Part shown: piece by piece, positions 1-12,516 of the stretch | How the letters are laid out: each line of letters starts with the position of its first letter | Numbering within the stretch: position 1 is the first letter of the stretch | Assembly (NCBI GenBank): GCA_010909165.1 | Contig: MU008158.1 | Span: 1,265,478 to 1,329,477 of the forward strand | Origin: Anthoceros angustus | Lineage: Eukaryota > Streptophyta > Anthocerotopsida > Anthocerotales > Anthocerotaceae | Direction: 5' to 3' | Length of the DNA: 64,000 nucleotides | Made by a program: the position numbers and the translations under genes | Notes under the pieces: generated by a model | Told to the model about the DNA's origin: nothing | What the model saw: the letters and a program-made list of their open reading frames with translations, nothing else | The model's database searches: none

Positions 1-750
1 TACTGGGGATTGGGGACAAAATGACCCCAGTCTTTACCGGATATACGGAGTGTGAGTTCGTATTGCGAACCCCAAAAGGCCGGCCAAAGAGCCCTGCCTA
101 GAGGGACTGCAACCCACATAACCACTGCCGACCCACCAAACTAGCGCCCGCACCTGCAACTCGCAACCAAAAGCTGGGGTAGGAAATTCATCAGCTACCG
201 AAAAGAAACTCAACAAAATCCTCTCTGAGTCACGTCGCCAGCCCGTATGTACCTTAGTGTCTTCCCCTTGATACTTAAATCCTCCATGAGCGACCGAACA
301 CCTTTCACCTTTCTACCTTGTTTCATCAGTGCCATTACTCAGGACCGGCTTGCGCTGACCCTGGTAACGGCGCATGCGCATGATCATGTACAGTCTGTAA
401 GAATGTTTCTACCGACTGACCCATCCCGGGCATTTCTTGTAAACTAGGACTTGAAAACAGAAAATGGAGTGAAGTTGGCACGCTGTTGAGAGTCATCTTG
501 AACCCCCAACTACGGCATGGACATGGAAGCATTTCAATCTAGTTATCCGGCGTACAAAATAATAGCCAGAGCACAGCTAGCAAGCAAACAGGAGAATTCA
601 AAGCAGGGAAATAGAATAGAAGCTTCGCCATCCGGTTATCTGGCGTACAAAACAAGAGCCAGAGCACAGCCAGCAAGCAGGAGTTGGACATGGAATTCAA
701 AGGGATGGAAAGGAGAGTGATTCACTGCAGCCGGGGCGCGAAAGCATGCG
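1..750. other. 3' flank of the carrier gene, no gene seen
   Basis: No convincing coding frame; the short open frames have no recognisable similarity. A unit of about 44 bp starting near 543 recurs, slightly diverged, near 636, a 93-bp spaced duplication. The stretch lies downstream of the carrier gene and probably contains its 3' UTR. Confidence 0.5.
543..680. repeat. Short direct duplication
   Basis: Two copies of an about 44-bp unit (starting ttatccggcgtacaaaa and ttatctggcgtacaaaa) lie 93 bp apart and differ at a few positions. No function is evident. Confidence 0.6.
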
Positions 751-1858
751 TCACATGAAGGCGCCTTCCAGCTTCTCGCATTTCTCCCGCGTCGGAATGG
801 CAACTGGAGCCTTGAGGATGGTGGGAGCTGGCGGCGCCTGTGCTAGCAAGCGCAATCCCAGCTCGTAAGCAGAGAAAATAGCAGCATTCACAAGGTAGGC
901 TCGCGCCACGGCCGTCCCTAGCCCTCGGAAAAGAACCGAGTACCCTTCCTCCCGCACGCTCTTCGCGGCGCAGTCCAGAGTGCCTGCATATCGGAGAATG
1001 GCAGGAGTCTGGCCCTGTATCCTGGACTTGATCACGTCCAGCGGGTAGCAGCACACCCAGCTCAACACTCCCGCAATGCCGCCCGCGTTCAGCACCGTCA
1101 TCAGGCTCTCCTTCCCCTCCTTCCTGCACCCCGGCGACAACGTATCGCAGATGTAATCGTACGTGACGAAGTAGACGGCGTGGCTGGGAGCGTCCCGCAA
1201 CAGAGTGATGGTGAAGCCGCGGTACAATCCCCGCAATCCTTCCACCCGCACAATGCTCTGCGCAAGCGCAAGCGAACCCCGTCGAGAATTTTCTGCCAGC
1301 CTGAAGCCGGTGGACAATCTTGAATCTACTTGGAGCTGCCGCCGAATTTTCATCAGATCCACCGGCGTCAGCACCGTGGTCTGAAACGCCCCCGCCCCGG
1401 CCCCGGCCAGGGCTACCTTAGCGTACGGCAATGGCTCGTCTGATCCCGGGTTCGAGAGCGCGTCCTTGAGAAGTGCGTATGCTTGGAAGGTGACCGCATT
1501 CTGCAGTTACATAACACAGCCATTAGCCGCGCTTCTCAACCCTGCAACCTGAAGAATTTAGTTGCATGGCTATAGCTGGTGGATATTTTTTCACCTGGAT
1601 AGCAATGGAAGCGAGGGGCGTGCCCATGCCCTTGAACAGGGCGAAGCTGCCTTCGGACGCCACCATTTTTCGCGCCACGGCCATGGCGGAAACAGCCTCA
1701 GGCGCAGCGAAGCGCTGTGGCTTCTGCAACCGGATCCTCACCGTGTCCAAGGGATGGCCGCACACAACGCCTGCCACTCCCCCCATGGCGCCAGCAAGAA
1801 ACTCCTTCCCCCATGCTCCCAACACGAATCCCCCCTCCTTCTCCTTTCTGGACTCCAT
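751..1858 (-). CDS. Mitochondrial carrier family protein, basic amino acid carrier 2-like
   Basis: Two exons, 1595..1858 and 751..1500, give 337 residues; the 94-nt intron has GT-AG ends and phase 0. The three repeats characteristic of SLC25 carriers are all visible, each with its P-x-D-x-x-K/R signature: HPLDTVRIRLQ in exon 1, TPVDLMKIRRQ and YPLDVIKSRIQ in exon 2. Such carriers have six membrane helices in the inner mitochondrial membrane. The N-terminal stretch GKEFLAGAMGGVAGVVCGHP and the PYAKVALAGAGAGA segment resemble the plant arginine/ornithine carrier BAC2, so basic amino acid exchange is the likely role; substrate is inferred. The start is the ATG at 1858; an upstream in-frame TTG-initiated extension looks less likely. 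The protein is somewhat longer than the usual ~300 residues, mainly from a C-terminal tail. S-adenosylmethionine or acylcarnitine-type carriers are the alternatives. Confidence 0.85.
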
Positions 1859-3252
1859 GATCTCCGAGTTCTGGTATAATGCAGGGTGAAGGCTGTCGAG
1901 GAACGTCCGACACAGGCCTAGCATTTGTCAGGTCTGCTCTGGACTGCGACAATGCAGAGTCTGGGGCGGGGAGGGGATCCGGAGCTGAGGCCTCGATGGA
2001 TCGCCAGCCTTACCAGATGCAAATCAATGCAGTGCTTCGAAGATTCACGAAGTTGTAGAGCTGGAGCTAGGAGTGGGCTGTGATGTAGGTCGGATTCGAG
2101 GCGAGGTGGAAGTGAGCGCGACAGCTAAGACATGTGAGGCATGTACTGAAGCTGAAGCAGAAGCAGAAGCTTGTGGCAGGTTCAGATCGGCGGGGGTTTA
2201 AAACCAGGGGGACAGGAGAAGGGAAGGCATGCAAGACAGGAAGGCCAAGCCCTGGAGGTCTGGGGGAAACGCGATGCAGCACGTGCCGCCGGTTTCGAGC
2301 CATGGCGAGGCCATCTAAGGCAAGGGGGGCCGCATCTCGCCCAAGCAGTTTTTAGCGCGGATAGAGGCTGGCTCACAGATATTGTAAGCAGTCACAGGAT
2401 TGTCGGATTGGTATCGTCTGGGGAGGATTATCAGAATCATCAGCGCTGCGTTCTAGCATATCCTTCCCAGCCGTTGTCATCAGCCTTACGGTGCATAAGC
2501 GGAGCTGAATCGGGATGAGATGAAGGCCAGAGCGAGGCCTGCCGGGGGCCTCAGCGAGGGCTGCATTCCGTCTATCACCACTGCCGCCTTACTAAGGTGC
2601 AAGCTAACTAATCCACTTGCCTGCTTTGCTCTGCGGCCGTGTCAAAGGAGACCTCCTTCATCCAGCTGCTGCTGTGTTAACGACTTCAGTTTGTTATAAC
2701 ATGCCAGCACTGTTCCATGCTCTGCAATCCGTCATGCTAGACATTTCCGCCCCTGGAACAGCACCTTTTACACTTGTGTGCTACAATAATGTTGGTCAGA
2801 TATGATATGTGGGGGATATGTCTATATCTCTCAGATCCGCCACTTTCAGCAAGTACTTTCAGCAGGTACCATGATAGTACTATACCGTCTCAAGTGCTGC
2901 TTGAAGTGCCGCCGTTTACTGCAAGAGGGGAGTCGGACAGAATTCGGCCTTTCGGAGAGTTAGTGGATGCAGCTCCATTTCGTAGGCCTACAGAAAAAGC
3001 TGCCGGAGGAGGTTGAGCTTTCCAGGTCACCATTGAATGTCAGGTGATGGAACGGTTGTACTCAAACTGAAAACAGGTACTGCATTTGCCTGCCTGTCCA
3101 ACGCCCCAAGTTATTATCATTTCAAAAAGAATGCTTGTCCAGTTGTTTGCTCACGTGATCTCTACAAACATGGTATTGAAAGAATCTCGGATAAAAATAC
3201 AATCAGTGGCACTTCCTGGAATACCCGCTACTACCACTCCGGGAAAATCGCA
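1859..3252. other. Intergenic: carrier promoter and downstream flank of the collagen-like gene
   Basis: GC-rich sequence from about 1930 to 2360 probably holds the 5' UTR and promoter of the minus-strand carrier gene. The rest is more balanced and contains no recognisable gene. The plus-strand frame at 3037..3447 overlaps the last exon of the collagen-like gene in antisense and is not supported. Confidence 0.5.
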
Positions 3253-6200
3253 TCATTCATAAACTATCTGGATGGGCGGCCTTTCCGTGACATCCGCGAA
3301 GAGCCAAGGTGGAAGGACCGCAAGGCCGTCATAAACCTGCTTGATCTGTTTCTCTGTGGGGAATTTCATCTCCCCTCGACATATGGCCGCCTGAACCCTC
3401 TCGATCAAAGCATTGACAGTGGTTTTAGCTTTGGAGGACCGACCTGAGAGAAGTCTGGAACTCAACTCTGATCGGAAATGGATGAGCCCTCCGGTGAGCG
3501 CGTACACGTAGTCCTGGGTCAGAGACCATCCAGACCACTGCCCACTGCTCACCAGTCTTTCGATTTCGGCTACTAGTAATTCCCCATGAGGCAAAGAGTC
3601 CCTCCTGCTGTACCAGTCCATCTTCACATCGTAGTACAAGCCGAGCCCAATGACCTGCAAGGTGAGCCACAATCTTTAGCTTCCACAGGGAAGGCTCATT
3701 TCCTCCCGGATTAGACACATGGGTTTGGGTTCCAACGGCTTACCTGGATGAACGAAACGTTGGATGTGAAATATAGTGGTAGCTGCCCAGGAGGGTAGGA
3801 GTGAAAATGAGCCAAGACCCGCAACTTGAACTTGATAGGCAAGTACACAAGCATTGCAGAGATTGCAAAACCAAATGGTGACCACAGGGGAATGGGAGAC
3901 CAAAGGTGTTGAGTTGCTGGTCTCTCCGTGTTGCTCCTGCTCAGTGCAGGCGACCATCTCTCAAAACCGAACACATCCTCAGAGACCTCCTCCTTGACTT
4001 CCGTAGATGGTTCAGGGAAGAACCCTGATGGAATAGAAACAGCTTCGATGGGAGCAGCTCTTAACCGAAACATGGCTGGCAGTATTTCCCTGTATGCCCG
4101 GAGCTTCACAAGGGCACTCCCACGCTTCATGGAAGGGGAGACCACAAAATTGAATTGATTTTGATTCTGCGCATTCAGCTGATCCTGGAACTGGAGAGCT
4201 TGAGTGGCGGCTCTTCTGGCGGCCCTGTCTTCTGAGTCTCCGAAGCAAGAGACTCTGAATCTCGATGTCTTAACAACCTTGGTTGTTGCCAAGCTTTCCC
4301 AGTTAATCATATGCCGACTGACATCCTTTGGGTATGGACCCATTACAATAGCTGGTCACGTCAACAAACGACCTTCCTGAGTTTAGCGACACTCAAAGAC
4401 AAAAATGGATGACATCAGAACTGCAAACGCTGAAAAACGGCCGAAATCGGCACGGCTTACCTCCGGCATTCTCTGCTGAAGCTGGACCACCTAGTGTATG
4501 AACATGCCACGGTAAGACCATCCTTATCCAATGTAAGAGGCCATGGTCTTGGGGAACATGAGGCAATATTACTACGTTATGACCTCCTAGCCAAGCGACC
4601 TCTGATGGAGCAAATGTACAATGCCATGTAACATCCCAGCAGACGTGTTCCAATCCTAATATGGCTAATACGTATTTCCAAGCGACATACTCCTTTGGCT
4701 TCAGCTGGGAATCTGTTATGAAAACCGCCTCCTTGGCCTTCTCATATACAGGAACCACACGCGACTCAAGATGTCTGCAAGTTGCACAGCAAGTCACCAA
4801 CTGGAAACAGAAGTAGAAAATTGGGAGCCGCACAGCTAAAGTAGCACGAGTCTCACCGATATTCTACACTCTGGCCTCCTAGCAGGAGATGAACTTGGAC
4901 ACTCGTCAAAGAATAGGCCAGAGTATCATCGTTGATGTGACAAGATATTCCCAAGATACAATCTTCACTTGGAGCAATATATTCCGCATCTTTCGTCCAG
5001 GAGCACTCCACTCTCCGACCATCTTCCAGTTCAACAAACATCAAAACCATCACCGTGACAGCGCCCAGCGACCTGATAGATATACTGTGAGTCAAACTAA
5101 AATACACTGCGGGTAAAGGAGAATGCAATACATTCTACGGAGAGGACAAGTTAGAGACATGTTACTGCTGCTCCCGTAGACTCCTGCCGAGATGTTTCGC
5201 AACCTGACTTTAGCGACCACCACGTCTCCCTTTCTGACAGTGTGTGGAAGCTCGACATCTCCAACGATCTGCACTGGATATCGCAACGGTATCTGCATGT
5301 GTCCAAACACCTCAGCGTTCAGTTGAAAAAATCTTAATGAGAACACCCTGTATCCGACGGGCTAGCACTTTTCAAACAGTTCACATTTGCCTCAATACAA
5401 AATACAAAGCCCCAAACATCATGAATGAATTTGCACAAGCCCACTTGCCTCAAGCAGATTATCTGAAGACCGGAATGGCCGCCCCAGCAGGTCGACACAT
5501 GGGACTACTGCGGTGGTGGCGTTGAAACATGACCCTCCAACGGGGGAAGCAAGTGCGGTAACCCGCATGCGAAATACCCTCTTGCTTTTGTGAGTTCTAT
5601 GAGGCCGTATAGCTGGGAGCGTTTCGATGGGATTCTTATCGATAGAAAAGAGCACTGCCGTCTCCTGAAAGAAAAGACGACTGCCTGCAGGAAGAGTTAT
5701 TCCACCAGTGTTACAAACCTCCACCTGTAGGGATAGGACACTGTGTCAGAACCTTTGAAACATGCATGACCATCAAGTTTGATGCCCATCCAGCGGGGCA
5801 GTTGCAGCAACGACGATCATGGGGACACAAACCTGGTCAATTAGAACTTCCCCACCAGGTCGTATCACGCCATCTTTAGAAGATGATTGGACTCGAAAAT
5901 GAGTTACCACGCAGTTGTAACGATCCTTTCCTCTCTCCAGTACTTCCCCATCATGAGACTTGACAATCCAAGTGACCTGTATTCCCACCACCCAAATGTA
6001 ATTCTTACCCTTACACAGGACCACCAAGCAGAGCTGACATGTAGCCGATTGACATGACCGCATGCCACCAGGGAAGAACACAATCTCTGACATCCAGATC
6101 CAGGAGCCTCACCTGCCCAGGCCGTGCTTCCTTGCCGGCGTCTGCAGGCAGCCCAGGCGACCCCATGAGAGCTGGAGGAGAACCTGCTGCACCCATTTTC

Positions 6201-7920
6201 CCCAGCCTTCCTCGGGTGCCACTGTAGCACGTATAGTGTTTTGTCTTACGTGATTTTCTCAAATAGAGCTTGTCCCAACCTGGCCCGCCTATACCTGGAG
6301 GGCCAGGACCACCTGCCTTACCAGACTCACCTCCTGCGCCACCCATTCCTGACGAAACAGGCAGACACACTCAGTTCACGTGCCAAGTAGCACATGCTAC
6401 TCGAAAACAGAGCAGAAGACACGGACTTAGCATCTTGAATATCCTTTGAAGTTCAAGAAGACCAGGCCTCAGAAGGCCTAATCACGTTCTATGGCAAAAC
6501 TATGTACAATGAAGGACACCAAGCAGGTCACCCCACGCTGTCAGATGGAAAGAGAGTGTGAACCTGCATTCAATACCAGGTATTCCTGCTTCTCCAGGGA
6601 GCCCACGTCGTACATCAACCTCTACAAGCATGAGCAGCGTAGGATCTGTAGTTTGGACCACAACGCGGCCTCCTGCACCTGCATTCCCTCCCTTGCCTGC
6701 AGAACCACCGTCACCACCAGCTCCACCTGGCATTCCATTGCCACCGGCACCACCATCCCCTCCATTTTCGCCATTCATCCCAGGCTTCAGCCCCTTCTTT
6801 CCATCTCCTCCCTTGCCTCCTGAACCACCAGCGCCACCCCTGCCACCGTTGCCACCATTTCCACCATTGCCACCACGACCCCCACGTCCTCCACTGGCTC
6901 GAATCACAATATATCTCCCTGGCTCCAAAGATACATGTCCGGGCTTATCCTCTGTAGCCTCGACAGGCCTGTGCAGGGAAAAACGGAACAATTACCACAA
7001 AATGAGTTGTTTAGCATCAGGCAATGCTAATGCCCAAGAATGAATTCCACCTAAGCAACGGAGCTCACCCATTCACTCCGGAATCTCCAGAAGAAGGACG
7101 CTGCAACTGCAGGGGAAGCCTTAAAAATCCATTAGGCGTGCTCATAGTATCAGCATTGTGAGGTTGGTTAGGATCCAATGTCTGGAGAACAGGAGTTGCC
7201 GGCAACTCCATAAATCCAGCAACCCGCACGGAAAGTGAATCAGGGCTGGAAAGTTCGACATGGAAATTCGCACCCCGTCCACCACTTGTTCCATTCCCGC
7301 CCTTCTGCCCTTTCTTGCCTGCCATACCAGGCTTACCATCCTTGCCATCCCCGCCAGGTTTCCCAGGCCTTGCAGGCCCATACCCAGCCTGGTCGGAGCA
7401 GACAAGTCAGATCGCAGCACCGGATGACAGGTACGATGGGCTACACAAGTCACGTTCACTAACCTTTCCAGGAGCACCATGTTCACCGTCTTTACCCGGG
7501 GCCCCATGGTTCCCATGAACACCATCTACTCCTGGTTGGCCACTGCCATCAACGAGTATGTCGATGGGGCACGACAGGGCCCGCAGTCCTTGAGAGTGTA
7601 CATCGCTGAGGGCACCGGCATCATCCAGCTGAAATATCATTCCTTCCCCGGAAACTCCTTCATCAAGAGAGGGTTGCGCCTGCACATCTGCAAAGCCGAC
7701 ATTTTCTTTCAGTCACGGCAGACGCGAAGGTACTCAACTCACTCTGCCTAACATGGGCACGAAGCGAAGCATCCGCACGCGCACCAGAGCGTCCGAACAA
7801 TTCCGCACTGTGCGAAGCCTCCTTGACCCCGGCCAAGCGAACCCGTTCCGGGCTCTCGGAGCTGCGGGCCTGGAAGCGCAGGAGCCCCCTAGACTTGGCC
7901 AGCCCCCCAGCGATGCTCAT
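3253..7920 (-). CDS. Collagen-like glycine-rich multidomain protein, family not recognised
   Basis: Thirteen exons, phases all consistent: 7743..7920, 7464..7687, 7069..7388, 6577..6968, 6280..6348, 6113..6183, 5833..5976, 5449..5724, 5166..5310, 4857..5106, 4461..4774, 3744..4351, 3253..3654; 1130 residues. Residues ~105-165 contain Gly-X-Y runs (GVDGVHGNHGAPGKDGEHG). Residues ~265-335 are Gly-Gly-X repeats (GGNGGNGGNGGRGGAGGSGG), and ~360-418 return to Gly-X-Y. Between them lies a non-glycine strand-rich segment. The C-terminal ~700 residues hold apparently globular, beta-rich sequence, including VFITDSQLKPKEYVAWKYV and a hydrophobic stretch near the end. No signal peptide is obvious after the ATG at 7920, whose upstream frame is closed by a stop. 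One intron (5311..5448) uses a GC donor in the classic GAG|GCAAGT context. The 6184..6279 intron is the least certain. A polyproline-II or triple-helical glycine region is inferred from composition; function is unknown. Confidence 0.72.
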
Positions 7921-10643
7921 ACTTGGAGCAGGAGGAGAAAATCCCAAATCGTGTCATCCGCACCCGCAGTCTCAAACAGTCTTGGGTGCGCTGGATCTGG
8001 GCTCCCCGGCTCCCGCTCTGCTGCCCCGGCTCTGCTTTCCACACAGCAGCAGAGAAGAGCCGACAGCTACCCTTGCTCCCGTTCCCGGCAGCAAGCATGG
8101 TGGGACGCCTTCCAGGTCTCCGATGCAGGACCTCGGTCAGCTCCCATGAACCATCCAGCTGAAATTCAGTGTCGACGAGAAGATAGAGGCCATCCCAGCA
8201 TCAAGCCCAGCGTGTGCGTGTGCGTGTGCGTGCACGCTCGGTGGCGAGCCGGTCGATAATCCGCGCAGCGAAGCCGGGATACGGCGCCTGCAAATTCCGC
8301 AGATCCCGGGACCGTGGGCAGAGGAAGGAATTTTGGATCAGGAAGAACGAGCGAGTGAATACGCTGTGGAGAGAAGCGTGACCTGTTTCCGGAATAAAAG
8401 ACAGATTAGCCGGGGTGTGGGGGGTGGGGGGGCCAAGGTTAGAGAGAGTCCAGCCCAGTTCCGGATCCGGCTCCGGCTCCGGCTCCAGCTCCAGCTGGGT
8501 TCCAGGCAAGGTCCGGAAGCTGGGGTTGGTGATGACTGGCACATGCTCGGGAATCTGCACGAGCCCACAGCTGGTAGGAGCTCAGACCAGGACACGGTGT
8601 GCAAACGATGAGCAAATTGCGAATCGCGAGAGAGAGAAAGCGAGGGTGGAGCAAGTGGTGGCAGGACTGTTGACTTGTGTCCTCTCTGTGCCCTATGGCC
8701 AGATTCCAATGCCAGCCTATCCGTCCCTTGCGCCTTGTTTATGTAGGACAACATTGCCCGTTCTGCCACCAACTGCTGTCCAGGCTCTCCAGGGCGAACC
8801 TTCCGTCAGGCCACTAATAGCCTCCTACCGTTTACATACAACCGGCAAGACACGATTACAACCACAAATCACGTCTTCACCGATTCAAAAAAATTTAAAT
8901 TGCCGGCCGGCGCTTGTGTCAGTCGCATTTTTATCATTCCGGCCTCTTCTGTGTTATTATCGAGTTTTACCTCGTCGAGTATTTAGCGGCCTTTCCTTTT
9001 CGTGATGGCGACTGAGCGATACATGGTAATAATAATAATAATAATATGTAGATTTAACATGTTGCACGCTGTGAAAAGGACATGGCATCTTACTTGTATG
9101 GAGCTCTTTTTCAGCTTTCTGCTTTCCCGGCTACCGGCTACCCGCTGAAAGGATTTTAAAGAGGGCCTTGATGGCTGTAAGGACTCTCTCCTTTAGCCTA
9201 CTTTTCGCTGTCCACCTGGTATGGGCCCTTGATGATGGATGGACACATGTCCTCCCGAAGGATGAAAGCTGGAGAGCCTTAGCTGCCTCTGGATTCAGGA
9301 AGAGGCCACCGCTACACCAGAGAGGCAGGACCCGTTGGATTTCACATTGGGCATGTGTGCAAATTGAAGCCAAAGTAAGAATGACGTTGAGCTAAAAAAA
9401 GATTGTGCGTAATCACCCACAGGCCAGGGATTTTTGCATTACCTCAGTAGAAGAACTTGACAGCTGATCAGAGAAGAATGCTTTCACTCCTCTTCACCAA
9501 GGCAAAGAGGATGAGACCTTCACTGAAAACTGCGGACAAGCTGCTCACAACGGAACCCAGATGGGATGAAAGTTATACAGCAATCATCAAAGCCTCTCCA
9601 CGATCCAGGTGATGCCATTACATGAAATGCAATCCTTCCAATTATTCCGTCACTTCAAAAATGAAAATACCACTGCTCTACTTCATCAGATGATGATGAC
9701 TTGGTGGTCACATCACCATATGAGAATTGAATGCAATCTGGAACAATACACTTTGCAATAGCCAGATATTCTCAATAACACAGGAAAGCCACCAAGCCAA
9801 CACCACTTTCATTCACCCTTGTCAGAGGTATGCACAGTCGTCCATCGCTACCACAAATAAATTGCTCAAACTTTGGCAATATCCCCATGGATCCCTCAAC
9901 TGTACAATTCAGCCTCAGCTGGAAACCCACATGAAGCAGATGGATGGCAGAAGCAGAACAGAAGCGCCAAGGGTCAGTGGAGGTCTTGCTCCAAAAGGTG
10001 ATGCCACAACGTCACTCCATATGCACCCTTCTTTGCTGTTGATGACTGCACAACTTCATGCATACATAGCAGAGTGGATTGTTGCATTAAGAAGATAAAA
10101 CAGTCCATACAAAACAAACATCATCCACTTCCCAACACAGCATTTCCAGCACCCCTACGCTCTAAACACCCTCTTTGAAAGTAGCCTCTATGAAAACCAA
10201 TGCTCACTATGCTTCTGCAATGAGTACATGCATCTCCTTAGATGAGCCCAATTTAACATAAGAGGATTCCAACGATTTCCTACACCTGCTAAGATCACAA
10301 TGGCCCCTAGATACCACACCCCACCCACACTGGAAAGATCCGCACACTGTCAGAAAATTTAGTCAGCATCCTCATCTGCACTCAAGAAAACTAGCAACAC
10401 AACTCAACACCATCTCACAATGGCTTGTTCTAGACCATCACTATGCTCCCATTATCCCAGCCCCTCCCTCCTAACTCTCTTTCAGACCCAATGTCCTGTA
10501 AGATTTTGGAAAGCCTCCTCGTACCAGCTAGTAGCTCCAAACCTTTGGCTGGGTTAGCCTGCGTGCCAGTTCCGCACTATACAACCACAGCTGGCCAGCC
10601 CGCCCCTGTCTCTTCACTTGCAACATGCACCATTCTCTCACAT
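7921..10643. other. Intergenic between the collagen-like and RRM genes
   Basis: From 7921 to about 8700 the DNA is GC-rich with GT/GC-type simple sequence near 8214..8232 and a CTCCGG-type run near 8465..8495; this is the probable promoter of the collagen-like gene. A short AAT microsatellite lies at about 9028..9046. From 9100 to 10643 there is no recognisable gene; open frames at 9168..9395 and 9727..10098 have no family resemblance. The 3' UTR of the RRM gene should begin just below 10644. Confidence 0.5.
9028..9046. repeat. AAT microsatellite
   Basis: Six uninterrupted AAT-type units in non-coding DNA. Confidence 0.8.
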
Positions 10644-12485
10644 TTAATATCGAGGCCTTTTGCTGTATTCATAGACTGCTGCTGATACAGTTGCTCCCTG
10701 ATGTGGTTGGTGGTATGTCCCTGCGGATTGTTGGAGGTGATAACTGGAAGAAGGCTGCTGCTGGTAGACACCAGCATCCGCCGGTTGCTGGTAGGCAACA
10801 GCATCTGCAGGTTGCTGGTAGACAACAGCATCTGCAGTTTGCTGGTAGCCACCTGACAGGGTCTGATGCTGATATACTGCTGGTATTGCAGCTTGTTGAA
10901 AGCTGCTACCCGTGCTAGCATTTTGATGCTGGTATACTGTGTCAGATGCAGCTGCATGGTGCTGATAAGTTGCTGTATTCGAACCAGCTTGCTGATTGTA
11001 GGTGTAAGCACTTTGCTGGCATTGGAAAGCATGCTTGAAATAAGCAAATTAGTGAAATAAACTTACCACTGACAGACAAACAGAAAGAACTTGACCAACT
11101 CATTACCATGGTTTGAGATCCATACTCCATCTGATCGGCTGACCGCTTCTGCCCCACATCTGACCCAGTGGATTGCTGCAAGTTCTGTCGGCAGTTTAGT
11201 AAATAGTTCCATGTGCCAAAAAGGCCACAAAGAAACCTTACAGGTTATAAATAAGTTCTGTCACAGCTGGCAAAGGGACCTGATAGTAGCCAGATGCCAA
11301 AGTGACTGCGCTATTCTGGTGTGATTGTTGGCTAAAACTCCCCTGCTCATGATATGCATTATTGACAGCCTCAGTCTGTTAGAACGCCAGTCCACTTGTC
11401 AAGAAATGCCAATCCAGGACATTTTTCATACGGCAGAGGTAAAACCGGAAACAAATTAAACCTGATGAGCAGCTTGTTGTGCTGCATAATATGCTGCCCA
11501 CTGTGCTTCCAATGACTGCTGCTGTTGAGCCACAGGAGATGAAGTTGAAATCTGTGTACCAGGAATGGCTGTAGCCTGCAACAAACACGCGACTCCAAGG
11601 CTTTATGAAGGCTGACGCTGCAGACCTAAGGGATAGAAGGAAAGAATTTACAAGAATGTACCCGATGCTGATAATAGGGAGCATAAGTGAGTGGCTGAGC
11701 TATGTCCGGAGCATAAGCAGACACATTGCTGGTGGAAGCGGCAACAGCAGCCTCTTGATGATGTTGTTGGTGTTGATGTCGCTGTTGATATTGTCGCTGC
11801 TGATTATGGTGTTGTTGTTGTTGCTGCTTTTGCTTTTGCTGTTGTTGCTGCTGCTGCTGCTGCAGTTGCAGCTGCTGTTGTTGCTCTTGCTGCTGCTGCT
11901 GCTGCAGCTGCAGCTGCTGAGCATAAAGATCTACATACTCCTGTTGAGTGCGATGTGTCACTTGTGAGCTTGTGTTCTGTTGTTGCTGCTGACCATATTG
12001 CTGAGTTGCCATCTGACTACCATATGGCTGCTGACTGTATTGTTGATTGTATTGCTGAGCATACTGGTTGTACTGCTGCTGTTGTGCAGTATTTGATGTC
12101 TGCAGTGACCAAGAAGAATATCAATGGTATCAGGTCACTTTCCAGTGCATTTTGCTGCAGGTCAACCTTAAGGGTCAGACGGGATTTGGGTACAACGGGT
12201 AACATGAGACAAATTCCAGCTAAATATTTTCTTCCTTGAACTCGCCAAGATTACCCTAGTTGGATAATAATTAGAGTGACCAACCTGCGGACTCGGTTGT
12301 GTCTGCTGGTGATAGTAGGCTGGCTGTTTCAGAAGAAAGAGAACGTCAGGTAACAAGCTCATGAAAGCTCCCTAAATGGAGAGGTCAACATCAAGGAGAG
12401 GACCTCTGGACGCAAGTCACCTGGTGGTGCTGCTGCTGTTGCGGAAGGGGAGGCGGCGGCGGTGGCTGCTGCTGCTGCTGCTGCG

Positions 12486-12516
<31 letters not shown>

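Noticed and set aside
3037-3447. 136-codon plus-strand frame
   Set aside because: Its 3' half is antisense to the final exon of the collagen-like gene and the product resembles nothing.
6558-7043. Plus-strand proline-rich frame resembling an extensin
   Set aside because: It is the reverse complement of the Gly-Gly-X coding exon; GGN on one strand always gives CC-rich proline codons on the other. The minus strand has consistent splice phases.
9168-9395. 75-codon frame starting with a signal-peptide-like hydrophobic stretch
   Set aside because: No homology recognised, no cysteine pattern or processing motif, and it lies in otherwise gene-free DNA; a hydrophobic start in one short frame is expected by chance.
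9727-10098. 123-codon plus-strand frame
   Set aside because: No recognisable domain or neighbouring exon; judged a chance open frame in repeat-poor intergenic DNA.
11605-12239. Plus-strand poly-Leu/Val/Ala frames
   Set aside because: They are reverse readings of CAG/CAA glutamine tracts in the RRM gene exon 11662..12099.
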